From an uncultured Bradyrhizobium sp. (GTDB lineage: Bacteria > Pseudomonadota > Alphaproteobacteria > Rhizobiales > Xanthobacteraceae): a DNA stretch of 64,000 nt. Location of the stretch: the NCBI RefSeq assembly GCF_936943645.1, contig NZ_CAKZJO010000049.1:62001-126000 (forward strand). Reading direction: 5' to 3'. Made by a program: the position numbers and the translations under genes. Under the pieces are notes generated by a model. That model worked only from the letters and a program-made list of their open reading frames with translations. It searched no databases and was not told the origin of the DNA. Below are positions 8,991 to 16,359 of this stretch, in pieces (within the stretch, counting starts at the first letter, position 1; each line of letters opens with the position of its first letter).

Positions 8991-9824
8991 TCAGTACCTG
9001 GCGACGACAGGTCCGCCGAACTTGTAGTTCACGCCGACGCGCACGATGTTCGATTTGATGTCGGCGGAGTGGGTGTAGACGTTGCTGGGATAACTCACCG
9101 CACCGGCAAAGCCGGTCAGGTTGGTGCTGGTGACCGTGCTGCGGCCGAGATCGACGTAGAGATATTCGGCCTTGAGCGACCAGCCGCCGCCGAAGGCGTA
9201 TTCCGTGCCGACGCCTGCGGTCCAGCCCAAGCGCGTGTCGCGGATCGCGGCCGACTCGGCCGCCGCCGAGAACGTGTCGGTGAAACTGAAATTGCCCCTC
9301 ACCTCCGCGATCGCCGCGCCGCCCGTGGCATAAAGCAGCCAGGTCGGAGCGGCGAGGAAGCCGATGCGGCCGCGGATGGTGGCGAGCCAGTCGGCCGAGA
9401 CCTGCGACGACACCGTAAAGCCGGTCGGAGCGCAGCAGGGATACAGCGCCGAGCCGGTCGCGCTGCCCTTGAAGCCGAAATAGTTGATGTCGCCTTCGAG
9501 ACCGAGCACGGCGTGATTGACCTGCCAATTGTAGCCTGCGGTGAGGCCGCCGGTGACGCTGGAGCTGTTCAGGCTCTGGGCGCCGACCGTGTTGATGGCG
9601 GGAACGCTGCTGACGGCGAAATAGCCGATCGGCGAGTAGACCGTCGAGGTGGTCGGATCGGCGCTGCCCCACTGTCCGCCGAGATTGCCGCCGACATAGA
9701 AGCCGGTCCAGTTGTAGGCCGATGCCATCACCGGAGCCTTGGTGTAATGCGCAGCGAGGTCCGCCGCCTGCACGGTTGCGGTGCCCAGAACAACCGACGC
9801 GATCGCCAGCAGAAGCTTCTTCAT
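8991..9824 (-). CDS. Outer-membrane beta-barrel protein (Omp25/RopB-like porin family)
   Basis: 277 residues from ATG 9824 (MKKLLLAIAS), preceded by GGAG. Signal peptide ending VQA-ADL. The mature N-terminus YNWTGFYVGGNLGGQWG is the standard opening of alphaproteobacterial 25-31 kDa OMP_b-brl proteins, and the protein ends in alternating hydrophobic strands closing with VGVNYKFGGPVVARY. A cysteine pair (CCAPTG) sits in a predicted surface loop around residue 140, unusual for this family. These proteins form small outer-membrane barrels important for envelope integrity. Single gene with its own terminator. Confidence 0.9.
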   Translation of the reverse strand: MKKLLLAIASVVLGTATVQAADLAAHYTKAPVMASAYNWTGFYVGGNLGGQWGSADPTTSTVYSPIGYFAVSSVPAINTVGAQSLNSSSVTGGLTAGYNWQVNHAVLGLEGDINYFGFKGSATGSALYPCCAPTGFTVSSQVSADWLATIRGRIGFLAAPTWLLYATGGAAIAEVRGNFSFTDTFSAAAESAAIRDTRLGWTAGVGTEYAFGGGWSLKAEYLYVDLGRSTVTSTNLTGFAGAVSYPSNVYTHSADIKSNIVRVGVNYKFGGPVVARY

Positions 9825-10092
9825 TCCGATCTCCATTCCCCCACGCGATTGAACTCGCGTTGTCGATGCGCGCAGATGGAAGACATCCGGCGCAGATGGG
9901 AGATAGGCGGACACTGGCCATCCGTCTCGGTCTGCGGCGCAGTTCGTAGGGACTGTGACGTAATCGGTGACTTATCACGCAAGACGCGCGAGGAGTGTGA
10001 CCCCAGCGCCACGCATCGACGCTGGTCCAGTGACGCGCAAGGCAAGCCGGCGTCGCGTCACGACGGAGAGGGCGCGAATCCGCGCGCCTGCC

Positions 10093-10797
10093 TCAGACCG
10101 AGCGCGTCAGGCCGCCGTCAACGCGGATGTTCTGGCCGGTGATGTAGGCCGCACCGTCCGAGGCGAGGAACGAAATCGTCGCGGCGATCTCCTCGACCTT
10201 GCCGTAGCGCTTCATCGGCACGCTGTCGCGGCGCGCGTCCTGCTGCGGCAGGCTGTCGATCCAGCCCGGCAGCACGTTGTTCATGCGGATGTTGTCGGCC
10301 GCATGGGCATCGGTGAAGATCTTGGTGAAGGCGGCAAGGCCTGCGCGGAACACCGCCGAGGTCGGGAACATCGCGCTGGGCTCGAACGCCCAGGCGGTCG
10401 AGATGTTGATGATGGCGCCGCCCTTCTGCACCTGCATCAGCGGCGTCACCAGCCGCGTCGGGCGGATCACGTTGAGCAAATAGGTGTCGAGGCCGGTGTG
10501 CCATTGCTCGTCGGTGATCTCGGTGATCGGCGCGCGCGGCCCGTGGCCGGCGCTGTTGACGAGCACGTCGATCCGTCCCCACCTCGTCATGGCGCCGTCG
10601 ACCAGGCGCTTCAGGTCGTCATTCGACTTGTTCGAGCCTGTCACGCCGAAGCCGCCAAGTTCGGCCGCCAGCGCCTCGCCCTTGCCGGAGGACGACAGGA
10701 TGGCAACGCGAAAGCCGTCCGCCGCCAGCCGCCGCGCAGCCCCTGCCCCCATGCCGCTGCCGCCCGCCGTGACGAGCGCAACCTTCTCTGCTGCCAT
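10093..10797 (-). CDS. Atypical short-chain dehydrogenase/reductase (SDR)
   Basis: 234 residues, Rossmann fold with the nucleotide-binding TAGGSGMG (residues 10-17), the NSAG motif (81-84) and C-terminal ITGQNIRVDGG. The candidate catalytic Ser is in NISTAW (S133). The expected YxxxK is absent: the equivalent stretch is FPTSAVFRAG, putting Ser147 and Arg151 in place of Tyr and Lys. It may therefore be a reductase with altered chemistry or a non-catalytic relative. Monocistronic, about 100 bases from the divergent GNAT gene. Confidence 0.88.
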   Translation of the reverse strand: MAAEKVALVTAGGSGMGAGAARRLAADGFRVAILSSSGKGEALAAELGGFGVTGSNKSNDDLKRLVDGAMTRWGRIDVLVNSAGHGPRAPITEITDEQWHTGLDTYLLNVIRPTRLVTPLMQVQKGGAIINISTAWAFEPSAMFPTSAVFRAGLAAFTKIFTDAHAADNIRMNNVLPGWIDSLPQQDARRDSVPMKRYGKVEEIAATISFLASDGAAYITGQNIRVDGGLTRSV

Positions 10798-10898
10798 GAC
10801 CGATCATCCCCTAGGTTGAGGCGAGCCACCGGCCCGGCCTATCATGAGGCCTTCTACCGCCAGACCTGTCAGCAGGTCCATGGTCGAAGGGACCTGTC

Positions 10899-11741
10899 AT
10901 GAGCGATTTGCTGATCCGCAACCTGCGCCTGGAGGAGATCTCCCTCGCCATCGACTGGGCCGCGGCCGAGGGCTGGAATCCGGGCCTCTGCGATGCCGCC
11001 TGCTTCGCTGTACCAGACCCGCAAGGCTTCTTCGTCGGCGAGATCGACGGCGAGCCGATCGCGACCGTCTCCTGCGTCAATTACGACTCTCGCTTCGCAT
11101 TCCTCGGATTCTACATCGTGCGCGCAAACTGTCGCGGCTCCGGCCACGGCCTGCGCATCTGGAACGCGGCGATCGCGCATGCCGGCGCGCGCGTGATCGG
11201 GCTCGACGGCGTGGTCGCGCAGCAGGACAACTACAAGAAGTCCGGCTTTCAGCTGGCCTATGCCAATATCCGCTATGGCGGCATCGCCGCCGCGCCCGTG
11301 AAGCCGCCCGCCGATGTCGTCGCGCTCGACACGATCCCGCTTGCGCTCGTGGAGGCCGACGACGGCACCGTTTTCCCGGCCCGGCGCAGCGCTTTCTTAA
11401 GCGCATGGATCAACACATCAGGCCATGTCGGCCGCGCGCTTCTGCGTGACGGCAAGCTCAAGGCATGGGGTGTGATCCGGCCCTGCCGCACCGGCCACAA
11501 GATCGGTCCGCTCGTCGCCGACGACCACGCGGCGGCGGAGGCCATCGTGCAGGCCCTGCTGCCGAGTGCCGGCGGTGCCGAAGTCTTCCTCGATGTCCCC
11601 GCCGTCAATCGCGACGCCGTCGCGCTCGCGGAAGCGCTTGGCCTCAAGCCGGTGTTCGAGACGGCGCGGATGTATACCGGGCCGATCGCGCCGCTGCGGA
11701 TCGACCGCGTCTTCGGCGTGACCAGTTTTGAACTTGGCTAA
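10899..11741 (+). CDS. GNAT family N-acetyltransferase (two-domain)
   Basis: 280 residues starting at ATG 10899. The N-terminal half is a GNAT domain with the acetyl-CoA-binding FLGFYIVRANCRGSGHGLRIW (variant of the R/QxxGxG/A signature) around residues 66-90. The C-terminal half (about 145-270) resembles the DUF1248-like second lobe found in large GNATs (PLVADDHAAAEAIVQALL). The substrate is unknown. Its last four bases overlap the end of the convergent small exported gene. Confidence 0.88.
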   Translation: MSDLLIRNLRLEEISLAIDWAAAEGWNPGLCDAACFAVPDPQGFFVGEIDGEPIATVSCVNYDSRFAFLGFYIVRANCRGSGHGLRIWNAAIAHAGARVIGLDGVVAQQDNYKKSGFQLAYANIRYGGIAAAPVKPPADVVALDTIPLALVEADDGTVFPARRSAFLSAWINTSGHVGRALLRDGKLKAWGVIRPCRTGHKIGPLVADDHAAAEAIVQALLPSAGGAEVFLDVPAVNRDAVALAEALGLKPVFETARMYTGPIAPLRIDRVFGVTSFELG

Positions 11742-12184
11742 TAGCAGCGCGTGATGTTGACGGTGTGCTCGACCCCGCCGCGGCCGGGCACCGTCACCTG
11801 CTCGGTCGGGCAGCTCGGCACATAGGGCCGGTCGGACGGCACCACGTTCGGCGGGAAGCGATGCGCCCAGTCCCACGGGACGTCGTAAGTGTAGGTGTAA
11901 CGCACGTCGGTGGAGACCGGCTGCTGCGCATCGATGAAGGGCTGGCTGTAGCCGGCGCCGTCATAATAGAAGCCGCCGCCTCCGGGCCAGTACACGAAGG
12001 GGTTATTGCGCCGGTGGAACCGAGCGCCCGGCGCGATGGCCGGACGTCCGACGGTACCGGACGGCGCAGCCGCAAGGCCCTGCGGCGCGGCGCCGCCGGG
12101 TCTGGCAAAGCTGTGATCGGGGCTAAGAAGCAGCGCGGCTGCGCTGAACGAGGCGAGCAAGGCCCCATGCATTCGATAGGTCAT
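11738..12184 (-). CDS. Small exported protein, glycine/tyrosine/proline-rich
   Basis: 148 residues from ATG 12184 (MTYRMHG); GTG at 12196 is an alternative. Signal peptide through SFA-RPG. The mature part is low-complexity with GGGGFYYDG and TDVRYTYTYDVPWDWAHRFPP, and ends with one conserved-looking cysteine pair (SCPTEQ and TRCY). No known family. The 3' end overlaps the GNAT gene tail by four bases. Confidence 0.75.
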   Translation of the reverse strand: MTYRMHGALLASFSAAALLLSPDHSFARPGGAAPQGLAAAPSGTVGRPAIAPGARFHRRNNPFVYWPGGGGFYYDGAGYSQPFIDAQQPVSTDVRYTYTYDVPWDWAHRFPPNVVPSDRPYVPSCPTEQVTVPGRGGVEHTVNITRCY

Positions 12185-12412
12185 GATACGCACCAACTCG
12201 TTTGGCTCAAGCGATCGCGGCTCCCCGCAGCTACGCTAGGCCGGGCTGTCGCCCACCCGCAAACCTATAATTAATTATTGGTTAAGGCACGGGATTAAGG
12301 CGGGAACCGGTGCGGCAAGAACGCCCGCGACCGACGACTCATACCGCCTCGTTCCGCAGCCCGCGCTTCATAACCAGTTGATCGGAGTTGATCGCCTCGC
12401 CGCCCAGGTTCC

Positions 12413-12437
12413 GGAACGCTGCCGCAGTGCAACCGTT
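12413..12437 (+). promoter_or_regulatory. EcfG-type general stress promoter (GGAAC-N16-CGTT)
   Basis: GGAAC at 12413-12417 and CGTT at 12434-12437 with exactly 16 bases between, the consensus for the alphaproteobacterial general stress sigma factor EcfG. The element ends 30 bases before the ATG of the 93-aa exported protein, a normal distance for a promoter. Confidence 0.6.
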
Positions 12438-12467
12438 GGCTCCCGACACAAGCAAGGAGCATCTCGC

Positions 12468-12749
12468 ATGCAGAACAAGTCAAAACTCCTCTGCCTGATC
12501 ACGGCATCACTCGTCGCCGGCACGGCGACAGCCTCGGCGCAGGGCTATGATTGGAATGGCCCACGCGCCGGCTGGGACCGCACCGCGCCCGCCTATGAAC
12601 CGGTTCAACCGCGCGCGTACTATCCTGACGTCGCGGGGCCCTATGGCGCGCTCAATGGCACCAACCATCCGACCCCGAGCTCGACGCAGGGCGATGTCGG
12701 CCCTGAGGGCAACAACAACGGCACGCTGACCGGCGGCTATCGCTGGTAA
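12468..12749 (+). CDS. Small exported protein under a putative EcfG promoter
   Basis: 93 residues, ATG 12468 with an AAGGAG ribosome site 8 bases upstream. Signal peptide to ASA-QGY. The mature chain is short and aromatic/proline-rich (YDWNGPRAGWDR) with an NNNGTLTGGYRW end. No family recognised; similar small secreted proteins are common in Bradyrhizobium. The GGAAC-N16-CGTT promoter suggests induction in the general stress response. Confidence 0.75.
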   Translation: MQNKSKLLCLITASLVAGTATASAQGYDWNGPRAGWDRTAPAYEPVQPRAYYPDVAGPYGALNGTNHPTPSSTQGDVGPEGNNNGTLTGGYRW

Positions 12750-12764
12750 GGCCGCGTCATGCAG

Positions 12765-12793
12765 GGCCCACCGTCCCACTCGGGCGGTGGGCC
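12765..12793. terminator. Bidirectional hairpin terminator
   Basis: Nine-base stem GGCCCACCG / CGGTGGGCC with an 11-base loop, followed by TT on the plus strand. It separates the 93-aa exported protein from the convergent curlin cluster. Confidence 0.65.
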
Positions 12794-12799
12794 TTCACG

Positions 12800-13081
12800 T
12801 CAGCGGCCCTGCTGCTTGCGCAGCCAGTCGAGCATGTCCTGCGCGTTGCCACTGCCCTGAGTCACGATGGCGGTGTTGCCGCCGCTGCGGCGATAGACCG
12901 TCGTGCGCCCGGGTTCCTTCTCGATCTTGACCTCGGCCTGCGCGGGATCGCCGCTTTGCGTGATCACCGACGTGCCGTTCTCGTCCTGGACCACGGTGGT
13001 GTGACCGTCGGCAGCGCCTGCCGGCGCCGCTGCGATCACTCCCATGAGTCCTATTCCGGATGCGAGCAGGAGCAATCTCAT
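12800..13081 (-). CDS. Small secreted protein, last gene of the curlin-like cluster
   Basis: 93 residues; signal peptide MRLLLLASGIGLMGVIAAAP to AGA-ADG. The mature part alternates short strands and Q/N-containing turns (SVITQSG, TAIVTQGSGN) loosely like curlin repeats, with a basic KIEKEPGRTTVYRRSG centre and an amphipathic end DMLDWLRKQQGR. Possibly a minor subunit, nucleator or chaperone for the neighbouring repeat proteins; this is inference from position and motif. 12 bases after the stop of the upstream curlin-like gene, so probably the same transcript. Confidence 0.75.
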   Translation of the reverse strand: MRLLLLASGIGLMGVIAAAPAGAADGHTTVVQDENGTSVITQSGDPAQAEVKIEKEPGRTTVYRRSGGNTAIVTQGSGNAQDMLDWLRKQQGR

Positions 13082-13093
13082 GTCACACCTCCA

Positions 13094-13555
13094 TCATCGG
13101 CCGAACTGAAAGATCGCCAGCCAGTTGAAACGCCCGAATTGTCGCACCGCGCCACTGTTCATGTCGCCGATCTGAAGCAGGAGCGCGTTGGTGGAATTGC
13201 CGATCTGGGTGATGTCGGCGGTATTACTTGCACCGGACTGGCCGATGATCGCGTTGGTGGTGCCGCCCATCTGGATCACATTGGCGTAGTTGCGCGTACC
13301 GTTCTGGATGATGGTCGCATCCACCGTTCCGGTGCCGCCGATCTGGATAACCCGCGCGATATTGATGCGGCTGCTCTCCTCGATCGTCACGGGCTGAACA
13401 TCGTTGCCGAACTGAACGATCGTCTCGATGCTGACGTTCCGGTTGGTCACGGTACGCTGGACCGATCCGGCCGACGCCTGCGTCGCCGTGCCGATGGCGG
13501 CCAGCAACGCCGCCACGGCGAGAACCCGCTTCAAGATCGCTCTGCCGCACCGCAT
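13094..13555 (-). CDS. Curlin-repeat (CsgA/CsgB-like) secreted protein
   Basis: 153 residues. Signal peptide ends SA-G (residue about 29). The mature chain carries imperfect repeats of the curlin type, about every 18-22 residues: IVQFGND, VIQIGGT, IIQNGTRN, VIQMGGT, IIGQSGASN, ITQIGNSTN, LLQIGDMN, VRQFGRFN, IFQFGR. In curli, such Q-x-G-x-x-N strands stack into an amyloid beta-solenoid outside the cell. The closing repeat ends in arginine, as seen in CsgB-like nucleators, but the assignment to nucleator is speculative. Confidence 0.85.
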   Translation of the reverse strand: MRCGRAILKRVLAVAALLAAIGTATQASAGSVQRTVTNRNVSIETIVQFGNDVQPVTIEESSRINIARVIQIGGTGTVDATIIQNGTRNYANVIQMGGTTNAIIGQSGASNTADITQIGNSTNALLLQIGDMNSGAVRQFGRFNWLAIFQFGR

Positions 13556-13600
13556 CGCGCTTCTCCGTTGTTTGCCGACGCCGAAGAGTTTGCGAGCGAT

Positions 13601-14004
13601 TTACGGCCCGGTCTGGAGAATCGTGGAATTGTTGACCGTGCCGAATTGCGCCACCGTGCCCGCATTGATCGCGCCGAGCTGGGATATCGCGCTGCTCGCC
13701 GACTGCCCGGTCTGACCGACGAAGGCAAGATTGATCGCCCCGCTCTGCCCGACGGATGCGGAATTCGTGCCGCCGAATTGCAGGACGCCCGTGGCATTGT
13801 TGGTGCCGTTCTGCGTGACGGTCGCGCTGGTGCTGCCGCCGATCATGAACACGCCCGCCATGTTGAGCTGGCTGTTCTGGTTCAGAACGACCCGCCGACC
13901 GAGACGATGGTCTTGATGTCGGCGGTCTGGGCGCCGGCCGATCCGGCGCCGACCGAGGCCAGAGCAAGCAGGACGGCGCCCGCACATTTCAAATGATGTT
14001 TCAT
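13601..14004 (-). pseudogene. Curlin-repeat secreted protein, single frameshift after the signal peptide
   Basis: The start at 14004 (MKHHLKCAGA) encodes a good signal peptide ending SAGA-QTAD, then IKTIVSVGGSF and a premature TGA. The curlin repeats continue in another frame from LNQNSQLN to the end (QNGTNN, QFGGTN, QSGAIN, QTGQSA, QLGAIN, QFGTVN, QTGP). The length of 404 bases is one short of a whole number of codons. Adding one G next to 13888 restores GGSVLNQN, so a one-base deletion is the simplest explanation. Either a young pseudogene or an assembly error. Reconstructed length is 134 residues. Confidence 0.8.
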
Positions 14005-14030
14005 CACATGCCTCACCACTTCATGCCTGC

Positions 14031-14423
14031 TCACGGCGCCTGCTGGAGAATGGTCGAGCCGTTCAGGATCCCGAGCTGGCCGACACCGGCCGCATTGTTC
14101 GCTCCGATCTGACCGATCAGGCTCGTATTGGAGCCGCCGACCTGGCCGGCGATCGCGGTATTGGATGCGGTTGCGGTCGTGCCGCCCTGCCCGATCACCG
14201 AAGTGTTGACGGTGAGCAGCGATCCGATCTGCAACGTGGTCGCGCTGTTGGTCGCGCCGAACTGCAGGGTCGTGGCGTTGTTGCTGGTGCCGCCGCTCTG
14301 CGAAATGAACGAAGTGTTGGTCGTCCCGAATTGCAGCACGCTGGCGCTGTTGCCGGCCTGTGCATCGGCGGCCGTCAGCACACCGAGCGCCGCGACCGTT
14401 GCAATGAAATAGGTGATCCGCAT
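14031..14423 (-). CDS. Curlin-repeat secreted protein
   Basis: 130 residues from ATG 14423, preceded by a strong GGAGGAATTG ribosome site. Signal peptide ends AQA-GNS. Eight Q-x-G units follow: LQFGTTN, SQSGGTSN, LQFGATN, LQIGSL, GQGGTTA, GQVGGSN, GQIGANN, GQLGILN. It ends NGSTILQQAP, very similar to the tails of its two neighbours. Probable extracellular amyloid subunit by analogy with CsgA. It lies 26 bases upstream of the frameshifted paralog on the same strand. Confidence 0.87.
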   Translation of the reverse strand: MRITYFIATVAALGVLTAADAQAGNSASVLQFGTTNTSFISQSGGTSNNATTLQFGATNSATTLQIGSLLTVNTSVIGQGGTTATASNTAIAGQVGGSNTSLIGQIGANNAAGVGQLGILNGSTILQQAP

Positions 14424-14543
14424 GTCAATTCCTCCGCGAGAAGAAGCGGGCCGTCGCAATTGATCGGCCGGCCGGTTGCGGTGCATTCGAGAATGGCGCG
14501 GACGCACCGCAACTGGATGCGTCCGGCCAAACCGGTACGTGGT

Positions 14544-14945
14544 TCAGTGCGAGGTCTGCGTGACGGTGCTGCCGTTGGCGCCGAACACGCTGAGCTGGCC
14601 GACGGCGGCGGCGTTGTTCTGCAGCGCGGCAGGCCCGAACGAGTCCTGGGTGATCGAGCTGCCGTTGTTGCCGAACGCCACCTGGCCCGTGGTCGCCGAG
14701 TTCTGCACGCCGATCTGGTTCACCGTGCTGCCGTTGTTGAGCGAGGCCGAGCTGGTGCCCTGCATCGTGGTCGCACTGTTCACGAGGCCGAGCTGGCTGG
14801 TCGAAGACGTGTCGTTGGTGAGGCCCTGCTGCGAAACGCTGGAGCCGTTGACGACGCCGACCTGCACCGTGGTCGAGGTGTTGGCGGCCTGCGCGGCGGA
14901 GGACAGGGCGAACAATGCAACCGAAGCAAAAAACAATTTGCGCAT
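14544..14945 (-). CDS. Curlin-repeat-like secreted protein, first gene of the cluster
   Basis: 133 residues; ATG 14945 behind GAAAGGGATTCTCC. Signal peptide MRKLFFASVALFALSSA to AQA-ANT. The repeats are more diverged: VQVGVVN, SQQGLTN, SQLGLVN, NQIGVQN, GQVAFGNN, TQDSFG, GQLSVFGAN, ending NGSTVTQTSH. The N-S/G-S-T-V/I-x-Q ending is shared with the next two genes. Same direction as the downstream paralogs; the 120-base gap before the next may hold an internal promoter. Confidence 0.84.
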   Translation of the reverse strand: MRKLFFASVALFALSSAAQAANTSTTVQVGVVNGSSVSQQGLTNDTSSTSQLGLVNSATTMQGTSSASLNNGSTVNQIGVQNSATTGQVAFGNNGSSITQDSFGPAALQNNAAAVGQLSVFGANGSTVTQTSH

Positions 14946-15123
14946 GGAGAATCCCTTTCTAACAAAGTTGTCTGACTGAGTTCGGATGCCGTCTTGGAAG
15001 AGCCGACATCGTAGGGACAACTTTGAACCGATCCTTGCCTGCGCGACAGACTGCAGTTCATGCTAATCGGTACGGACTAGACGCCTGCGCGACATGCGGG
15101 CACGTGAAAGCCCGCGAGCGGCG

Positions 15124-15768
15124 CTATCCCGCACCGGCCCGCAGCTCCGCTTCGCGCCCCATGCTGTCGATCAGCCGCACCACCTCGATCGGCGTACGCA
15201 GCTCCAGCTTCCGCATCATCCTTGCGCGATGCACCTTCGCCGTCACTTCGCTCACGCCAAGTCGCGCCGCGATCTGCTTGGCGACGAGCCCTTCGGCCAT
15301 CAGCAGCATGATCTCGCGCTCCCGTGCCGTCAGCGTCTCGACGCGCTGGCGGGCTTCCCGCACGGCGTCTTCACGTTCCATCCGCCTGCGATCGCGCTCG
15401 ATGCCGTGCCTGATCGCATCGAGGATCTCCTGCTCACGAAAGGGCTTCGGCAGAAACTCGACCGCGCCGCGCTTCATCGCCTCGACCGAGACGCGGACGT
15501 CGGAATGGCCGCTGATGAAGACGATCGGAATGGGCACGCCCGTCTCGGCGAGCCGGCGCTGCAGCTCGAGACCGGTCGGCGACGTACCGGGAAAGCGGAC
15601 GTCGAGCACGAGGCACGACGGCCCGGGTGACATGGTCTCCGTGAGGAAGTCATCGGTCGACGCAAACAACTTCACCTGATGGCCCGTCTCCTCGCAGAGA
15701 CTTCCGATCGCGGTGCGAATCTGGACTTCGTCGTCAACGACATAGACTGTGGCTTGACCTGAACTCAT
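15124..15768 (-). CDS. FixJ/NarL-type response regulator (REC plus LuxR HTH)
   Basis: 214 residues from ATG 15768. Receiver domain (1-120): acidic pair VVDDE (11-13), phospho-acceptor D56 in LVLDVRFPG, conserved switch Ser in FISGHSD and Lys in FLPKPF. LuxR-type HTH in the last third (LTAREREIMLLMAEGLVAKQIAARL). No cognate histidine kinase adjacent. Upstream of and co-oriented with the curlin-like cluster (gap 178 bases), so a role in regulating it is possible but unproven. Confidence 0.92.
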   Translation of the reverse strand: MSSGQATVYVVDDEVQIRTAIGSLCEETGHQVKLFASTDDFLTETMSPGPSCLVLDVRFPGTSPTGLELQRRLAETGVPIPIVFISGHSDVRVSVEAMKRGAVEFLPKPFREQEILDAIRHGIERDRRRMEREDAVREARQRVETLTAREREIMLLMAEGLVAKQIAARLGVSEVTAKVHRARMMRKLELRTPIEVVRLIDSMGREAELRAGAG

Positions 15769-16359
15769 GGGCAACGGGCTCCCCCGGCTTGGGGCTCGAT
15801 GAAAAAGCAACGAGCCGTCCATTCTTCTTGCAAACGAGATCAAGGTGCTTGGATGGAATCGCGAAGACCGAACGCGGTGCGTCGTTCCGCCGGTACGACC
15901 TCTTAGAGCCAACACGCGCCGGAGACGAGTGAAGGCGTTCACATATCGGGCTTCGTGATTGAAGGGACCAGGCCTCGCGATCGGCGGCATCGCAGCGGGC
16001 CGATATCGAGAATGCGGCAGTCCTGCGTCGTGGTTTCGCCGGCTGCGTCATGGCATCGCCACCCATGTGTCCGCTCGAACGCCGGCAAGTGGCCGTTTCG
16101 GCCAGACCAGACGGGACGTTCGATCGGCTTATCGAGTTCGATACCGCGCGCCTCACATCGATACGCTCGGTATGCATTGTCTTCAAATCACGAATAGTCG
16201 CACAGCGCGCACTTTACTTCTGGATCATCAGGCGCGCCCGACCGTCGGCCCGCCAATGGCGACATACTGACGATCGATATCGCTTTGGGGGATTTGCAAC
16301 CATAGCGCGATCTTTGTCCGTGCCGCCAACGAACCATTTCAAAGAGGCGGGTATTTGAT
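15769..16359. other. Intergenic region, 591 bases, no supported gene
   Basis: Lies between the start of the response regulator and the start of the MacA-like gene, which diverge here. Reading frames across it are serine/arginine-rich and overlap in several frames without a coherent product. Promoters for both divergent units must lie here; none could be pinned to a clear consensus. Confidence 0.6.

Noticed and set aside
15734..16186. Minus-strand 150-codon frame upstream of and overlapping the response regulator start
   Set aside because: It overlaps the regulator in another frame and is Ser/Arg-rich with no domain.
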